NCBI RefSeq assembly: GCF_030408635.1 | Contig: NZ_CP047198.1 | Coordinates: 2,444,773 to 2,508,772 of the forward strand | DNA from: Corynebacterium coyleae | GTDB lineage: Bacteria > Actinomycetota > Actinomycetes > Mycobacteriales > Mycobacteriaceae | Length of the DNA stretch: 64,000 nt | Direction: 5' to 3' | Shown: positions 1-7,474 of the stretch, in pieces | Position numbering within the stretch: the first letter of the stretch is position 1 | How the letters are laid out: every line of letters starts with the position of its first letter | Program-made: the position numbers and the translations under genes | The notes under the pieces: model-generated | What the model was told of the DNA's origin: nothing | Database searches by the model: none | Seen by the model: only the letters and a program-made list of their open reading frames with translations

Positions 1-705
1 GGAGATCGCCGGCATGTGGCTAAAGGAGAACACGAAGACCGGCAGGATCAGCAGCAGCGCCTGCCAGGTTGGGGTGTCGGACTGGTAGGAGCGGAAGCTG
101 GCCAGGTCCCACTGGGGGATGAGGTAGATGGACACGGCCGCGAGCGCGATGATCAGCGGGTAGACCAGGATGTTGGCAAACGCCAGGGTGGCTTTCTTGC
201 CCATGGCGTAGGCGCCGGTGAGCACACCCACGCACAGCGCTGCCATAACCCAGCGCGGAAGCTGCGGCCCGCCCAATTGGTTGACCAGGAAGCTGTCCAT
301 CGTGTTGGTGATACTCACGCCGTAGATCAATACGATGGGGTAGATGGACAGCCAGTACATCAGGCCCGTCATCAGGCCACGGGTGCGGCCGGACAGGGCG
401 GTAACCACCTGCAGGACGTCGAGGCCCTTCACCGGGGAGGCCGACACGATGCGCGAGTAGGTGCGGTGCGACATGAACACCATCGGCAGCGCCAGCAGCG
501 AGATGAAGATGAGGGGGAGGATGCCGAACGAGCCGGCGTCGATAGGCAGGAACAGAATGCCCGCGCCCACTGCAGTACCGAAGAGGGTGATTGCCCAGGA
601 CAGGGTGCCGCCGTCGGGCGCGTCAGCGGCACGTTCGGCCTTGATTTGCCGCATGTCCGCATCTGTCAGATGTTTTAAGTTAAATTCACGCGCTGGTGTG
701 GTCAA
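1..705 (-). CDS. SdaC-like amino acid permease (HAAAP family), 3' end outside window
   Basis: Membrane amino acid/proton symporter, probably for serine or a related amino acid by family. The 235 residues visible run from a TTG start (CAA at 703-705) preceded by GGAAGG five bases upstream, into ITLFGTAVGAGILFLP, the first transmembrane helix of the family, and on to a SHMPAIS segment at the window edge. It is a clear paralogue of the complete permease at 2743-4104, which has ITLFGTGVGAGILFLP and SHMAALS at the same places. The reading frame is open to the left edge, so the C-terminal third is missing from view. Substrate is inferred only from the family. Confidence 0.85.
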   Translation of the reverse strand, partial: MTTPAREFNLKHLTDADMRQIKAERAADAPDGGTLSWAITLFGTAVGAGILFLPIDAGSFGILPLIFISLLALPMVFMSHRTYSRIVSASPVKGLDVLQVVTALSGRTRGLMTGLMYWLSIYPIVLIYGVSITNTMDSFLVNQLGGPQLPRWVMAALCVGVLTGAYAMGKKATLAFANILVYPLIIALAAVSIYLIPQWDLASFRSYQSDTPTWQALLLILPVFVFSFSHMPAIS

Positions 706-773
706 TGTCGCCTTCCTCGTTAGGGGGTGTCATACGCCACACGGATCATAGACCACGCCTTTGCTTATCGACG

Positions 774-812
774 AAAAACGCCCGCGGCCCCAAACCTCAG
801 GGACGCGGGCGT
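774..812 (-). terminator. intrinsic terminator of the 34-residue ORF
   Basis: ACGCCCGCG (778-786) pairs perfectly with CGCGGGCGT (804-812) around a 17-base loop, and on the minus strand the stem is followed directly by a T run. It lies 17 bases past the stop codon of the small ORF at 829-933, so that ORF forms a closed transcription unit. Confidence 0.85.
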
Positions 813-828
813 ACATGCCGTTTACCGC

Positions 829-933
829 TTATGCGCGGGGGAGGACTGCCAGCGGGGACACGTCGATGTGCGTGGCAAGGCCACGGTCCTCATCGCGGAA
901 CCACGCGCGAATCTGGTCGAACAGGTTCATCAT
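829..933 (-). CDS. short ORF, 34 residues, unknown function
   Basis: Encodes a 34-residue product beginning MMNLFDQIRAWFRDEDRG and ending VLPRA. The start is set by an almost perfect ribosome binding site, AAAGGAGGTG, seven bases upstream of the first ATG. A promoter (TTGACA, 17 bases, TAGGGT) lies about 60 bases upstream and a strong terminator follows the stop. The N-terminal half could form an amphipathic helix; there is no signal peptide or membrane span. It lacks runs of any one amino acid, so it does not look like an attenuation leader. I recognise no family. It may be a real small protein or the coding part of a dual-function RNA. Confidence 0.65.
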   Translation of the reverse strand: MMNLFDQIRAWFRDEDRGLATHIDVSPLAVLPRA

Positions 934-991
934 GCGGGTTCACCTCCTTTCAAAGCGTGAAGGTTGTTCACCTTCCGTTCATCTTGAGGCA

Positions 992-1020
992 ACCCTAGGC
1001 CGGGCCAAATAGTTTGTCAA
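992..1020 (-). promoter_or_regulatory. sigma-A-type promoter of the small ORF
   Basis: On the minus strand TTGACA (1015-1020) and TAGGGT (992-997) are separated by exactly 17 bases. The -35 is a perfect consensus, which is unusual for this genus, suggesting strong constitutive transcription. The start point would fall near 985. Confidence 0.75.
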
Positions 1021-1085
1021 CACCAACGATTGGCCCGTGCGAATAATCCCTGCATACGCACTAAAAATTAATGTGACGCATGTGA

Positions 1086-1343
1086 CTAGAGGAACGGATA
1101 TGGGTCCCATCCGGTGAAGTACTCAATGCGCTCGCGAGCGATCAATAGAATCGCCGCAACCACCGCCACCAGCACCACAGCCAGGAACACCCAGCCGATC
1201 ACCCGGCGCGCACCCACGGGTGCCGTGCCGTCCTCCTCAGGCGACAGGAAGTGGATGCTCAACGAGAACAACGCCGGCAGGCCAGCGCCGAGCAGCAAGC
1301 CGGTGCCGAGCACCATCAACAGAGACTTCAGAATTTCAAGCAT
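1086..1343 (-). CDS. small two-helix membrane protein downstream of the phosphate transporter
   Basis: 85-residue hypothetical protein with two hydrophobic segments (about residues 5-32 and 47-68) joined by a short charged loop, so a likely inner-membrane protein. It starts 13 bases after the stop of the Pit-type phosphate transporter, implying one transcript with it. I recognise no domain. Position suggests an accessory role in phosphate transport, but that is inference from context only. Confidence 0.7.
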   Translation of the reverse strand: MLEILKSLLMVLGTGLLLGAGLPALFSLSIHFLSPEEDGTAPVGARRVIGWVFLAVVLVAVVAAILLIARERIEYFTGWDPYPFL

Positions 1344-1356
1344 GACCTATACCTCT

Positions 1357-2598
1357 TTACTGGTGGTCCAGGCCGCGGGTCGTATCCACGATATGGGCGG
1401 GTTCGCCGCGGTGGGGGGTGGTGGGTTCGTCGATAAGCGAGTCGCTCTCCCAGTCATCGTTGACATTGTCGCGGTGCACCGGCTCGCGCTGCGCCACGAT
1501 GAACATGTAACCGCCGCAAATCACAAGCACCACTGCCAACATGATGCCGCCCCACACGGGGTCGCCACCAAGATCCGAGACCCAGCGGGCTGCCCACCAG
1601 GTGACGAACGCGACGAACGCGGCGATCGGCAGGGTGGTGATCCACGCGATGGCCATGCGGCCGGCAACGCCCCAACGCACCTCGCCCTTCGGGCCCGTCA
1701 GGCCGGAGCCCATGATGGAACCGGTGGCGACGTGGGTCGTCGACAAGGCCATGCCCAAGTGCGACGACGTCAGAATGATCGCCGCCGACGACGTCTCCGC
1801 AGCCATACCCTGCGGCGGGTGAATCTCCACCAGACCCTTGCCCAGGGTGCGGATCACGCGGAAACCACCCGAGTAGGTGCCAATCGCGATCGCAAGCGCA
1901 CAGGACGCCTGGATCCAAAACGGCATCGTGTGATCCGAATCAAACTGACCCGCGGCCACCATGGCCAGGAAGATCACACCCATGGTCTTCTGAGCATCCG
2001 ACGTACCGTGCGCCAACGCCACCAGCGACGCCGTGCCAATCTGGCCCCAACGGAAGTAATTGTCGCGGTGCTCCTTCTCCGCATTCGACGTCAGGCGGTA
2101 CACCAGCCAGGTGCCAATCATTGCGACGAGACCAGCCACGAACGGCGCAAACAACGCCGGCAGGATGATCTTGTGCAGCACGCCGCCCCACACGACGCCC
2201 TGCCAGCCAATCGCCGCGATCGCCGCGCCAATCAGGCCGCCGAACAGCGCGTGTGACGACGACGACGGGATGCCGTACAGCCACGTAAACAAGTTCCACA
2301 GAATGGCGCCCGTCAGGCCCGCGAACACGACCAGCAGGAGCCGCTCCGACTCAACCGTGTCGCTGAGGTCAAACACGTCTAGCTTCACAATGCCGTTGGC
2401 CACGGTCTTGGCCACCGCTACCGACAAGAACGCGCCGATGAGGTTCAAAATGCCAGCCAACGCCACAGCCGTCTTCGGCTTCAACGCGCCAGTAGCAATC
2501 GACGTCGCCATCGCATTCGCGGTGTCATGGAAGCCGTTCGTGAAATCAAAAAACAGCGCCACAACAATAATTAGGACGAGGAGGATAGTGATGCTCAC
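1357..2598 (-). CDS. pitA: low-affinity inorganic phosphate transporter, PiT family
   Basis: 413-residue polytopic membrane protein that would take up inorganic phosphate (as metal-phosphate) by cation symport. The PiT signature GFHDTANAMATSIATGAL is present near the N-terminus and its inverted counterpart, ALAHGTSDAQKTMGVI, in the second half, as expected for the internal repeat of the family. Starts with GTG (VSITI) after an AGGA three bases upstream; length is normal for actinobacterial Pit proteins. Followed closely by a small membrane protein. The ~145 bases upstream separate it from the permease at 2743-4104, so it probably has its own promoter. Confidence 0.92.
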   Translation of the reverse strand: MSITILLVLIIVVALFFDFTNGFHDTANAMATSIATGALKPKTAVALAGILNLIGAFLSVAVAKTVANGIVKLDVFDLSDTVESERLLLVVFAGLTGAILWNLFTWLYGIPSSSSHALFGGLIGAAIAAIGWQGVVWGGVLHKIILPALFAPFVAGLVAMIGTWLVYRLTSNAEKEHRDNYFRWGQIGTASLVALAHGTSDAQKTMGVIFLAMVAAGQFDSDHTMPFWIQASCALAIAIGTYSGGFRVIRTLGKGLVEIHPPQGMAAETSSAAIILTSSHLGMALSTTHVATGSIMGSGLTGPKGEVRWGVAGRMAIAWITTLPIAAFVAFVTWWAARWVSDLGGDPVWGGIMLAVVLVICGGYMFIVAQREPVHRDNVNDDWESDSLIDEPTTPHRGEPAHIVDTTRGLDHQ

Positions 2599-2742
2599 AT
2601 CCTGGCATTATGCGCCCTAATTAGCACTTAAGAAACTCACGGTCGCGCCATTAACCTCCCGTTTACCAAGCCCTTTGGTGCTACTTTGCTTTACCTGGGG
2701 GTTTCCGGTCTACGGCACCTAGCGTTCACCTTCTGGGGGTAG

Positions 2743-4104
2743 TTAGCCGGCCACGATGTTCCACACGGTGACACCCATGATCACCAACCCCACCACGAGC
2801 ACAAAGATCGTGTCCGGGCGACGCGCGTAGTGCTTAAACGCCACCGCCTTATGGAACAGCAACACCGGCATGATGTAGACCAAGAACGCAACGAAAATAC
2901 CGCCGACCACCGAAATCATGTCCAGAATCGACGGGTTCGCCACCGCCACCAACACCGCGGTGACAAAGACGAAGATGTTGACGGACCAGCGCAGGGTGGT
3001 CGTCGATACGCGAGACGCAAAGCCCGGCGCGACCACGCGCACGAGATAGCCGGTGCCCTCCTCCGTCCCCAGGAGGTGACCGAAGTACGACGTGACAATC
3101 GCAGCGATGGCAATGATCGGGCTCATCCACGCCATGAACGGCGTATCCGTCTCATTGGCCAGATACGACAGCACCGGCACATTCTGCTCGCGCGCCGCAT
3201 CCATACCCTCCGCGCCGAGCGACAGCGCGCACGACCACACGAAAAACATAGTGAACGCCACCAGCATCAGCGCCGTGACCAACTCCACCTTGGACACCTC
3301 ACGCTCGACAGCCTCAACGTCGCCGTCCTTCTTCTTCTGCACATCCAACGCGAACTGGCTCAACGCCGCCATGTGGCTGAACGAAAACACCAACACCGGC
3401 AGAATCAACAGCAGGCCCTGCCACACCGGAACATCCGACTCGTAGCCACGGAAACTGGCAAAGTCCCACCGCGGAATCAGATACAACGACACCGCCGCAA
3501 GCGCAATGATCAGCGGATACACCAGTGCGTTCGCGATCCACAGCGTGATCTTCTTGCCCAACGCATAGGCACCCGTCATGATGCCCACCGACACCGTGGC
3601 CAGCACCCACCGGTCCACCTGCGCGCCACCCAACTGATTGACGATGAAACTGTCCAGCGTGTTCGTAATCGAAATGCCGTAAATCAACACCGTGGGATAA
3701 ATCCCCAGCCAATACAGCACCGCCGAGGCGAACCCCCGCTTGCGGCCCGTCAGCGCCGTAATCACCTGCAGCACATCCAGGCCCTTCACCGGCGACGCCG
3801 CCACAATGCGCGCATACGTCCGATGCGAGAAAAACACCATCGGAGCAATGAGCAGCGTAGCGACGACCAACGGCCAGAACCCGAAACTACCCGCATTAAT
3901 CGGCAGAAACAGGATGCCCGCACCCACGCCGGTACCGAAGAGCGTGATCACCCAACGCATAAACGAACCGTCTGGTTCGTCGCCCTCACGCTGCTCCTTG
4001 ATCTGGTCGATATCCGCGTCGGTGAGGTTCTCCGCGTCGAACTCGTCACGCGCGAGTTCCAGGTGTTCATCGCTGTACTGCTCCGGCAGGTCCGCGTTAG
4101 TCAT
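2743..4104 (-). CDS. SdaC-like amino acid permease (HAAAP family)
   Basis: 453-residue permease of the hydroxy/aromatic amino acid permease family, by family a proton symporter for serine or threonine. A charged cytosolic N-terminus of about 50 residues is followed by about 11 membrane helices; the first carries GTGVGAGILFLPINAGSFG. A second, closely related gene lies at 1-705 with the phosphate transporter between them, which looks like an old duplication. Length and start (ATG, MTNADL) fit the family. Substrate cannot be read from sequence. Confidence 0.88.
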   Translation of the reverse strand: MTNADLPEQYSDEHLELARDEFDAENLTDADIDQIKEQREGDEPDGSFMRWVITLFGTGVGAGILFLPINAGSFGFWPLVVATLLIAPMVFFSHRTYARIVAASPVKGLDVLQVITALTGRKRGFASAVLYWLGIYPTVLIYGISITNTLDSFIVNQLGGAQVDRWVLATVSVGIMTGAYALGKKITLWIANALVYPLIIALAAVSLYLIPRWDFASFRGYESDVPVWQGLLLILPVLVFSFSHMAALSQFALDVQKKKDGDVEAVEREVSKVELVTALMLVAFTMFFVWSCALSLGAEGMDAAREQNVPVLSYLANETDTPFMAWMSPIIAIAAIVTSYFGHLLGTEEGTGYLVRVVAPGFASRVSTTTLRWSVNIFVFVTAVLVAVANPSILDMISVVGGIFVAFLVYIMPVLLFHKAVAFKHYARRPDTIFVLVVGLVIMGVTVWNIVAG

Positions 4105-4206
4105 AAAGAATTACGGTACAGGCGCCTCCGGCACGCTGCGTGTTTTTGTGCGGTGGGGTTGTCGGTGGTTCGTGCGGAACGCCAAGGTGAGTCGGGGGCG
4201 TTTCCG

Positions 4207-4322
4207 TTCATATGCAGGGCTCGATATGCGTAAGTGCCGGTCAGAGCGTTTTCCGAAATTTCGGCCGATTTTCCCAGAAACACCGTGACCAGGGGTTACG
4301 CATATCGAGACCTGCATATGAA
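4207..4322. repeat. 116-bp imperfect palindrome with 27-bp terminal arms
   Basis: The arms 4207-4233 and 4296-4322 are inverted copies of each other with one mismatch in 27; each reads outward as TTCATATGCAG and inward as CGATATGCGTAA. The interior also pairs in part (GGTCA with TGACC; a central CCGAAATTTCGG), so the whole element could fold into one long hairpin. It lies between the divergent permease and the gene at 4362. Size and form resemble a miniature mobile or REP-like element; I see no second copy in this window. Confidence 0.7.
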
Positions 4323-4361
4323 GCCTGGAAAGGCAGCACGGGAGCCGGTACGCTCGGCCCC

Positions 4362-4808
4362 ATGACTCAGTCAACCCGCAGCGCATCGCTTCACGACGAC
4401 ACCACCACCGACCGCCTCACCCAATCCGCCATCGCCGGCACCCTGGTCGCGGTCCCCGACTACGTCCGGTCCACCCCGGGTCGCATCTTCGCGTGGACGG
4501 CGATCCTCGGCGCGTACGCGGCGGCGGTGGCGAAGTTCGACACCGTCTACGAGGACACCGACCACGACGTCACCGCCAAGGTGGAGGAGAAGCCCGACAC
4601 CACGAACCCGAAGGTCACGTGGGGGCTGCTCGCCGGTGGGATCGCGCTGAATGCGCTGGGCCTGCGCCTGCACGTTGTCGTCCAGACGAAGCTCGCCCGC
4701 GCACTCGAGCGCCGGGGCGTGAAGAAGCCGCACACGTTGCTCGGCGCCGCATTTGCAGCGCTGATGTTCGCGGCGCTGGAGGCCGCCGCACGGGTCAGGC
4801 AGGGGTAG
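4362..4808 (+). CDS. hypothetical protein with hydrophobic helices
   Basis: 148-residue protein of unknown function, starting at ATG (MTQSTRSASLHDD). Three hydrophobic stretches (about residues 45-62, 80-100 and 120-142) and an overall Ala-rich composition suggest a small membrane-associated protein. An upstream in-frame extension runs through the palindrome at 4207-4322 and is unlikely to be translated. No catalytic motif is visible. It is the only plus-strand gene in this stretch. Confidence 0.55.
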   Translation: MTQSTRSASLHDDTTTDRLTQSAIAGTLVAVPDYVRSTPGRIFAWTAILGAYAAAVAKFDTVYEDTDHDVTAKVEEKPDTTNPKVTWGLLAGGIALNALGLRLHVVVQTKLARALERRGVKKPHTLLGAAFAALMFAALEAAARVRQG

Positions 4809-4822
4809 GGGTTCGCGCTGCC

Positions 4823-4877
4823 CGGAATCAGCGCTTCCGATTCTTCGGCTAGGTAGTCACCGACCGGAGCCGAGAGG
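4823..4877 (-). pseudogene. fragment of a HigA-like antitoxin gene
   Basis: On the minus strand this short stretch reads PVGDYLAEESEALIPG, matching the N-terminal PVGDYLAEELEARGWS of the HigA gene at 6124-6372. Nothing further downstream matches and there is no start or stop of its own. It is a relic beside the XRE gene at 4890-5105. Confidence 0.6.
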
Positions 4878-4889
4878 GATCCGCGGAAC

Positions 4890-5105
4890 TCACAACAGAT
4901 CACCCCTATGCACCACAGGCTCAAGGTCGTACCCCAGCACCGCGAGCACCTCCATGGCCTTCCCGATTTCCGCAGTCGGCTTGCCGTGCTCGAGTTCCCT
5001 AAGGAACCGGTCTGAGACGTCGGCAAGTTCTGCGACTTCAAGCTGCGTCAGCCTGCGCTCCTTACGTTGGGCGCGTACAAAAGCGCCAAGCGTCTCAATG
5101 TCCAC
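4890..5105 (-). CDS. XRE-family HTH protein (HipB-like)
   Basis: 71-residue single-domain helix-turn-helix protein. The HTH spans about residues 17-42 (RRLTQLEVAELADVSDRFLRELEHG), followed by a short C-terminal strand LGYDLEPVV typical of HipB-type antitoxins/repressors. GTG start at 5103-5105 with AAGGAG upstream. No HipA kinase gene adjoins it. A second near-identical gene lies at 9354-9578 and a decayed copy at 5986-6051, so this unit has been duplicated locally. Likely a DNA-binding autoregulator; its partner may be lost, or the neighbouring Fic gene could serve as one. Confidence 0.8.
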   Translation of the reverse strand: MDIETLGAFVRAQRKERRLTQLEVAELADVSDRFLRELEHGKPTAEIGKAMEVLAVLGYDLEPVVHRGDLL

Positions 5106-5140
5106 GTGCCACTTCTCCTTGCCAAACGTGTGCTTTTTCG

Positions 5141-5171
5141 GAGCGTTCGCACCGAATTCGTTCCGTTAGGC
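5141..5171 (-). promoter_or_regulatory. conserved upstream block of the XRE gene, copy 1
   Basis: The sequence GGAGCGTTCGCACCGAAT (plus strand) and the following GTTCC are shared, with few changes, by three places, each just upstream of an XRE gene or relic (here, 6086-6116, 9613-9643). Conservation of non-coding sequence at the same distance from each start suggests promoter plus operator for the XRE protein itself. Confidence 0.5.
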
Positions 5172-5230
5172 CGCGAGTTTAGCGCAGTTTTGTTCGTTTC
5201 GGTGCGCTCATTCCGGTTCTTGGGTTCGGT

Positions 5231-5881
5231 CTACGGGCATTGCTTTGCGACGACCCCACGCCCCAACAACAAATCTCTCACCGGCCCATCCTCGCCGAAC
5301 ATGTAGAACCGGGCGAGCAGGTCGTTGAAGTGCTCGGTGACGGACGGGTCGTCCTCGTCGAAGGGCGCGGTGAGCAGGAAGGGCGACTGCTGGGCGAGAA
5401 GATAGCCATTCGCGGCGAAGATCGCAGTTCGCTTGTTACCATCCTCGAACGGTTGCGCGCGGGCGACCTGGAGGAATAGGTCGACGGAGGCGTGTTTTGG
5501 GTCGGGGTGGTTGAGGGCGTCGTCGATAAGAGTGTCGAGCTCTGAGTCGGAGAGCGCCGGCGGTTCGTGACGCCCGTAGCGAGTGCGCACGCCAATACCC
5601 TGGTCGTCGGTACGCAAACTGCCCGGGTTGAGCGCCGCGCTCCGCGTGAGTTTTGCGTTGATGCGCTTCAGATACGACGCGTCGACGCTGGTGGCGGGGG
5701 TGTTAAGGATGAATTCACCGGCGGATTTGAGGTCTTCAAGCAACGCGAGGTCGCTGCGTCCGCGCACGCCGGTGGTGTCGCCGGTTTCGAGGAAACGGCC
5801 CGTGGCGGGCCTGCTGGTGGACAGGTTGTCGAAGACAACACCCGCGGTGAAGATGACGCTGAGTAACTGCGTGACGTTCAT
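5231..5881 (-). CDS. Fic-family protein with substituted catalytic histidine
   Basis: 216-residue Fic-domain protein. Fic enzymes transfer AMP or phosphate onto hydroxyl side chains and are often toxins. The active-site loop is clear at about residues 143-152, QPFEDGNKRT, but the usual catalytic His of HPFxDGNKRT is Gln. ATG start at 5881 follows GGAAGG; the GTG two codons earlier is less likely. A TACACT -10-like box lies about 50 bases upstream within a segment repeated exactly at 7026-7090. A truncated second copy of this gene's 5' end lies at 6900-7034. The His substitution may mean an inactive or altered enzyme. Confidence 0.85.
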   Translation of the reverse strand: MNVTQLLSVIFTAGVVFDNLSTSRPATGRFLETGDTTGVRGRSDLALLEDLKSAGEFILNTPATSVDASYLKRINAKLTRSAALNPGSLRTDDQGIGVRTRYGRHEPPALSDSELDTLIDDALNHPDPKHASVDLFLQVARAQPFEDGNKRTAIFAANGYLLAQQSPFLLTAPFDEDDPSVTEHFNDLLARFYMFGEDGPVRDLLLGRGVVAKQCP

Positions 5882-5938
5882 GGGCACCTTCCGGGACAGC
5901 GGCGAAGACGGACAGCACCGAGTGTAGGGGCGGATGCC
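5800..5938 (-). repeat. repeat unit A: Fic 5' end and promoter (copy 1)
   Basis: The first ~75 coding bases of the Fic gene and about 55 bases upstream are repeated at 6951-7092. The upstream part (about 5875-5938) is essentially identical between copies, including the CCGAGTGTAGGGGCGGAT block that also appears upstream of the SDR gene near 8245-8262. Confidence 0.75.
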
Positions 5939-5985
5939 TATCTCGGTCTGCAGCTACAAGCTCTGCAACAAGATCCTCGGTACTC

Positions 5986-6051
5986 AAGCTGAGTCAGCCT
6001 CCGCCCCTTACGTTGGGCACTTACAGGAGCGCCGAGCGCCTCAATGTCCAC
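5986..6051 (-). pseudogene. 5' relic of a HipB-like XRE gene
   Basis: Minus-strand reading from GTG at 6051 gives VDIEALGAPVSAQRKGRRLTQLE, matching the first 22 residues of the intact XRE genes, then diverges (EYRGSC) without the rest of the HTH. The conserved upstream block is also present (6086-6116). This is a third, truncated copy of the same gene. Confidence 0.7.
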
Positions 6052-6085
6052 GTGTCACTTCCTCTTGCCAAATGTTTGTCTTTGC

Positions 6086-6116
6086 GGAGCGATCACGCCG
6101 AATTCGTTCCGTTAGT
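6086..6116 (-). promoter_or_regulatory. conserved upstream block of the XRE gene, copy 2
   Basis: GGAGCGATCACGCCGAAT followed by TCGTTCCGTTAG, the same block found upstream of the XRE genes at 5141-5171 and 9613-9643; here it precedes only the XRE relic. Confidence 0.45.
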
Positions 6117-6123
6117 CCGCGAA

Positions 6124-6372
6124 CTACTGAGTGCGCCGCAGGTACGTGTCCTGCAGGTTCAGCCACAGCTCTGCCGAAGTTCCCAGCGCCGCACCGACGA
6201 GGGCTGCTGATTCTCTCGTGAGCTCGTGTTGCCCTGAAATCAACGCTTCCACAAACGTCGTTGGCTGGCCCAGAATTTCTGCAAAGTCTTCTTCACTCCA
6301 GCCGCGCGCTTCCAATTCTTCAGCCAGGTAGTCTCCGACCGGAAAAGCTTCGGCCAGTGGTTGAGTAGTCAT
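6124..6372 (-). CDS. higA: HigA-family antitoxin (XRE HTH)
   Basis: 82-residue antitoxin of the HigA/VapI type: N-terminal PVGDYLAEELEARGWSEEDFAEILG (helix-turn-helix entry) and C-terminal SAELWLNLQDTYLRRT, the hallmark of the family. It would bind and neutralise the toxin encoded just upstream and repress the shared promoter. GGGAGGTG precedes the ATG and the gap from the toxin stop is 13 bases, so the two are one operon in the usual toxin-first HigBA order. A paralogue lies at 8270-8521 and a fragment at 4823-4877. Confidence 0.9.
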   Translation of the reverse strand: MTTQPLAEAFPVGDYLAEELEARGWSEEDFAEILGQPTTFVEALISGQHELTRESAALVGAALGTSAELWLNLQDTYLRRTQ

Positions 6373-6385
6373 CGTTCACCTCCCA

Positions 6386-6694
6386 TTAGTGGTAGTCGAC
6401 CATCTCGATCACAACTACGATGCGTCTATCTTCATCTGTCTCAAACCGAATGACAAGGCGAAATTGCCTGTTTAATCGAATCGATGAGGTACCGACTCGA
6501 TCGCCTCGAAGTTGCTCGAGTCTTAAGGACTTCAGCGCTCGCAAATCTCTTTCGTCACTGACATTTGCAAGTACCTGAATCTTGCGACGAAAGGCTCGCA
6601 CCAGCTCGGGAGACCAACGCTTTGGCTGGAACGTGGAATCTTCGGCAAGGCGTTTAAGGATCTTGTCTTCGAAACGAATTCTCACGCAGACCAT
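6386..6694 (-). CDS. higB: HigB/RelE-type toxin
   Basis: 102-residue basic protein of the RelE/ParE superfamily; HigB toxins cleave ribosome-bound mRNA. The family pattern is visible: RAFRRKIQVLANVSDERDLRALKSLRLEQLRGDR in the middle, then SSIRLNRQFRLVIRFE and the C-terminal VIEMVDYH, which holds the usual catalytic-region residues (R, Y, H). ATG at 6694 is preceded by GGAG; GTG at 6715 is a possible longer start. Lower GC than the surroundings (about 47%), which suggests acquisition. Confidence 0.85.
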   Translation of the reverse strand: MVCVRIRFEDKILKRLAEDSTFQPKRWSPELVRAFRRKIQVLANVSDERDLRALKSLRLEQLRGDRVGTSSIRLNRQFRLVIRFETDEDRRIVVVIEMVDYH

Positions 6695-6899
6695 GACTCC
6701 GTCTGGTGAAAACACCGGCCGTTTGAGAACTTGCCTAAATTACGCGTTGGCCCGCTTGCCCACCCTTTTCTCCCCATGAGAAGAAGTGTAGAGAGCGATC
6801 TACGGTCTGCATAGCCTCTGACTGCTCATTTGAGTGAACACTTCCCCGCGGAAAACCGCACCAAACGAATAAAGTGCTAAACAAGCAGCGCTTGGGGGT

Positions 6900-7034
6900 T
6901 CACACGCAAGACGCGCCGATGCTGGCGACCTCGCTCGACTGGAGGAACCGACCTGTCGCGAGCCAGCTGGTGGACAGATTGTCGAACACGACACCCGCGG
7001 TGAAGATGACGTCGCGGAGCTGCGTGACGTTCAT
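6900..7034 (-). pseudogene. truncated second copy of the Fic gene
   Basis: From ATG at 7034 the minus strand reads MNVTQLRDVIFTAGVVFDNL, nearly identical to the Fic gene at 5231-5881, then loses similarity after about residue 32 and stops at codon 45. The Fic core is absent, so only the 5' end remains. The rest of the gap, 6695-6899, shows no coding sequence I can support. Confidence 0.8.
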
Positions 7035-7092
7035 GGGCACCTTCCGGGACAGCGGCGAAGACGGACAGCACCGAGTGTAGGGGGCGGATGCG
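6951..7092 (-). repeat. repeat unit A: Fic 5' end and promoter (copy 2)
   Basis: Second copy of the segment at 5800-5938. The stretch 7026-7085 matches the first copy base for base; the coding part has several substitutions. Because promoter and start codon are kept while the gene body is not, this looks like a recombination scar rather than a recent duplication of a whole gene. Confidence 0.75.
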
Positions 7093-7101
7093 AGGGGTCA
7101 G

Positions 7102-7422
7102 TTACTCCTCGTCTGGCAGTGGCTCACCGTATCCGGTGAGAAGGCAGAGTGTCGAAAGGTTGTTGTAGATCTCGATACGTTCCGCCTTGAACTTCCAGCA
7201 CAACGTGCCGAATAGGTCGCCAGGGTTCACGCCTTCTTTGCTTTTGGCCACGAACAGGTGGGCAAGACGGTTGGCGAACTCTTGGTCGTGCCCCTCCACG
7301 GTTGCTCCGCCGCCCGCTGTTCTGCGGTCGGAGTAGATAACGTTCCATCCACCGTTGGGCGACTCGATAACCGCAACCTCACCAGCCCCCGAGACAAGAC
7401 CATATGGAAGATAACCAGCCAT
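7102..7422 (-). CDS. hypothetical protein, 106 residues
   Basis: Unknown function. The start chosen is ATG at 7422 (MAGYLPYGLVSGAGEV), six bases after GGAG; an upstream in-frame start at 7500 would overlap the SDR gene and lacks a binding site. The protein is small and soluble, with a mixed strand/helix pattern (VAVIESPNGGWNVIYSDRR, then a helical LAHLFVAK region). It follows the SDR gene by about 50 bases on the same strand, so the two may be co-transcribed. Confidence 0.6.
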   Translation of the reverse strand: MAGYLPYGLVSGAGEVAVIESPNGGWNVIYSDRRTAGGGATVEGHDQEFANRLAHLFVAKSKEGVNPGDLFGTLCWKFKAERIEIYNNLSTLCLLTGYGEPLPDEE

Positions 7423-7474
7423 TGCTACTCCTCGTGACGCTGACCCGTAATCATCTCGTCCCGCGCAGCTACGT

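Noticed and set aside
2830-4233. Long plus-strand frame (467 codons) opposite the permease
   Set aside because: It is antisense to a clear permease, rich in His, Arg and Gln as expected from a reversed frame of a high-GC gene, and has no start site.
6124-6372. The HigA, XRE and Fic genes as one phage immunity region
   Set aside because: No integrase, structural phage gene or lysis gene is present; the repeats point to toxin-antitoxin loci.
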